From an uncultured Pelagibacteraceae bacterium (GTDB taxonomy: Bacteria; Pseudomonadota; Alphaproteobacteria; Pelagibacterales; Pelagibacteraceae): a DNA stretch of 64,000 nucleotides. Position numbers and translations under genes: made by a program. This document shows, one piece after another, positions 63,984-64,000 of the stretch. The notes beneath the pieces were generated by a model. The model had not been told where the DNA came from and made no database searches. It was given only the letters and a program-made list of their open reading frames with translations. Each line of letters starts with the position of its first letter. The first letter of the stretch is position 1. The stretch covers positions 62,001-126,000 of the forward strand of contig CACJEG010000001.1 in NCBI GenBank assembly GCA_902592375.1, in the 5' to 3' direction.

Positions 63984-64000
63984 ACTTTATTTAACCAGCT
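63980..64000 (-). CDS. C-terminal end of a gene truncated by the window edge
   Basis: The last 21 nt read on the minus strand as SWLNKV followed by TGA, ending in a GTGA overlap with the next small gene. Such overlaps are common here, so it is probably the 3' end of a real gene continuing beyond the right edge. Too short to identify. Confidence 0.3.
   Translation of the reverse strand, partial: SWLNKV

Noticed and set aside
1-64000. CRISPR arrays, insertion sequences, prophage genes or toxin-antitoxin pairs
   Set aside because: Looked for on both strands; no regular repeat array, transposase, integrase or recognisable toxin gene was found.

Overview
The window is a compact, AT-rich, almost gap-free bacterial chromosome segment. 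Its ribosomal, Tuf, Pur, Nrd and Prp proteins, the tRNA-Tyr/tRNA-Gly/tuf/tRNA-Trp/secE order, many 1-4 nt start/stop overlaps and very short intergenic gaps fit a streamlined marine alphaproteobacterium of the SAR11 (Pelagibacter) type. That assignment is an inference from gene content and style; no 16S gene is present. No phage, insertion sequence, integrase or CRISPR array was seen.

Layout. 1-5025 (minus): translation/transcription operon tRNA-Tyr, tRNA-Gly, tuf, tRNA-Trp, secE, nusG, rplK, rplA, rplJ, rplL, rpoB (cut by the left edge), with a hairpin between rplL and rpoB. 5155-7277: rlmB, tRNA-Thr, a chain of very short open reading frames behind nadK, and tRNA-Leu. 7354-10667 (minus): sugar epimerase, GT87-type membrane protein, a gamma-glutamylcyclotransferase-like protein and a CinA-like domain. 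10688-17914 (plus): sfsA, map, then the purine run purB-purC-purS-purQ-purL with bolA and grxD. 17915-27777 (minus): rpsD, trmJ-like, DUF1989, cimA, cysS, nadE, class II DAHP synthase, glmS and a stand-alone GlmU acetyltransferase domain. 27847-32088 (plus): gph and the methylcitrate genes prpD-prpB-prpC. 32097-35035 (minus): nrdA-nrdB. 35215-47659: phosphohexomutase, glycosyltransferases, a long charged coiled-coil protein, TSUP and MFS transporters, dusA, rpoZ and assorted small enzymes. 47656-52501: tctCBA tricarboxylate transporter divergent from an IclR regulator, with two palindromic operators between them. 52491-56900: GT9, DUF6165-like, PhyH dioxygenase and an amino-acid ABC transporter lacking a local ATPase. 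56960-61141: polyamine and methylthioadenosine salvage. 61146-64000: GT17, guaC, a purine-type phosphoribosyltransferase, tRNA-Met and a small membrane protein.

Most interesting system. Genes on the minus strand from 60572 to 56960 read mtnP, mtnA, a FucA-like class II aldolase and a fused SpeD-SpeE protein, with apt divergent. Spermidine synthesis releases methylthioadenosine (MTA); MtnP and MtnA turn it into adenine plus methylthioribulose-1-phosphate; the aldolase could cleave that to DHAP and methylthioacetaldehyde (a DHAP shunt); Apt recovers the adenine. The producer of the waste product and its salvage route thus sit in one apparent operon. The aminopropyltransferase half departs from the usual substrate-site motifs.

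Other points of note are an orphan plus-strand promoter/two-hairpin/terminator module at 38832-38955 (candidate small RNA), hairpins between binding-protein and permease genes in two transporter operons, tandem IclR-type palindromes, a perfect DnaA box upstream of guaC, and a GlmU protein reduced to its acetyltransferase half.
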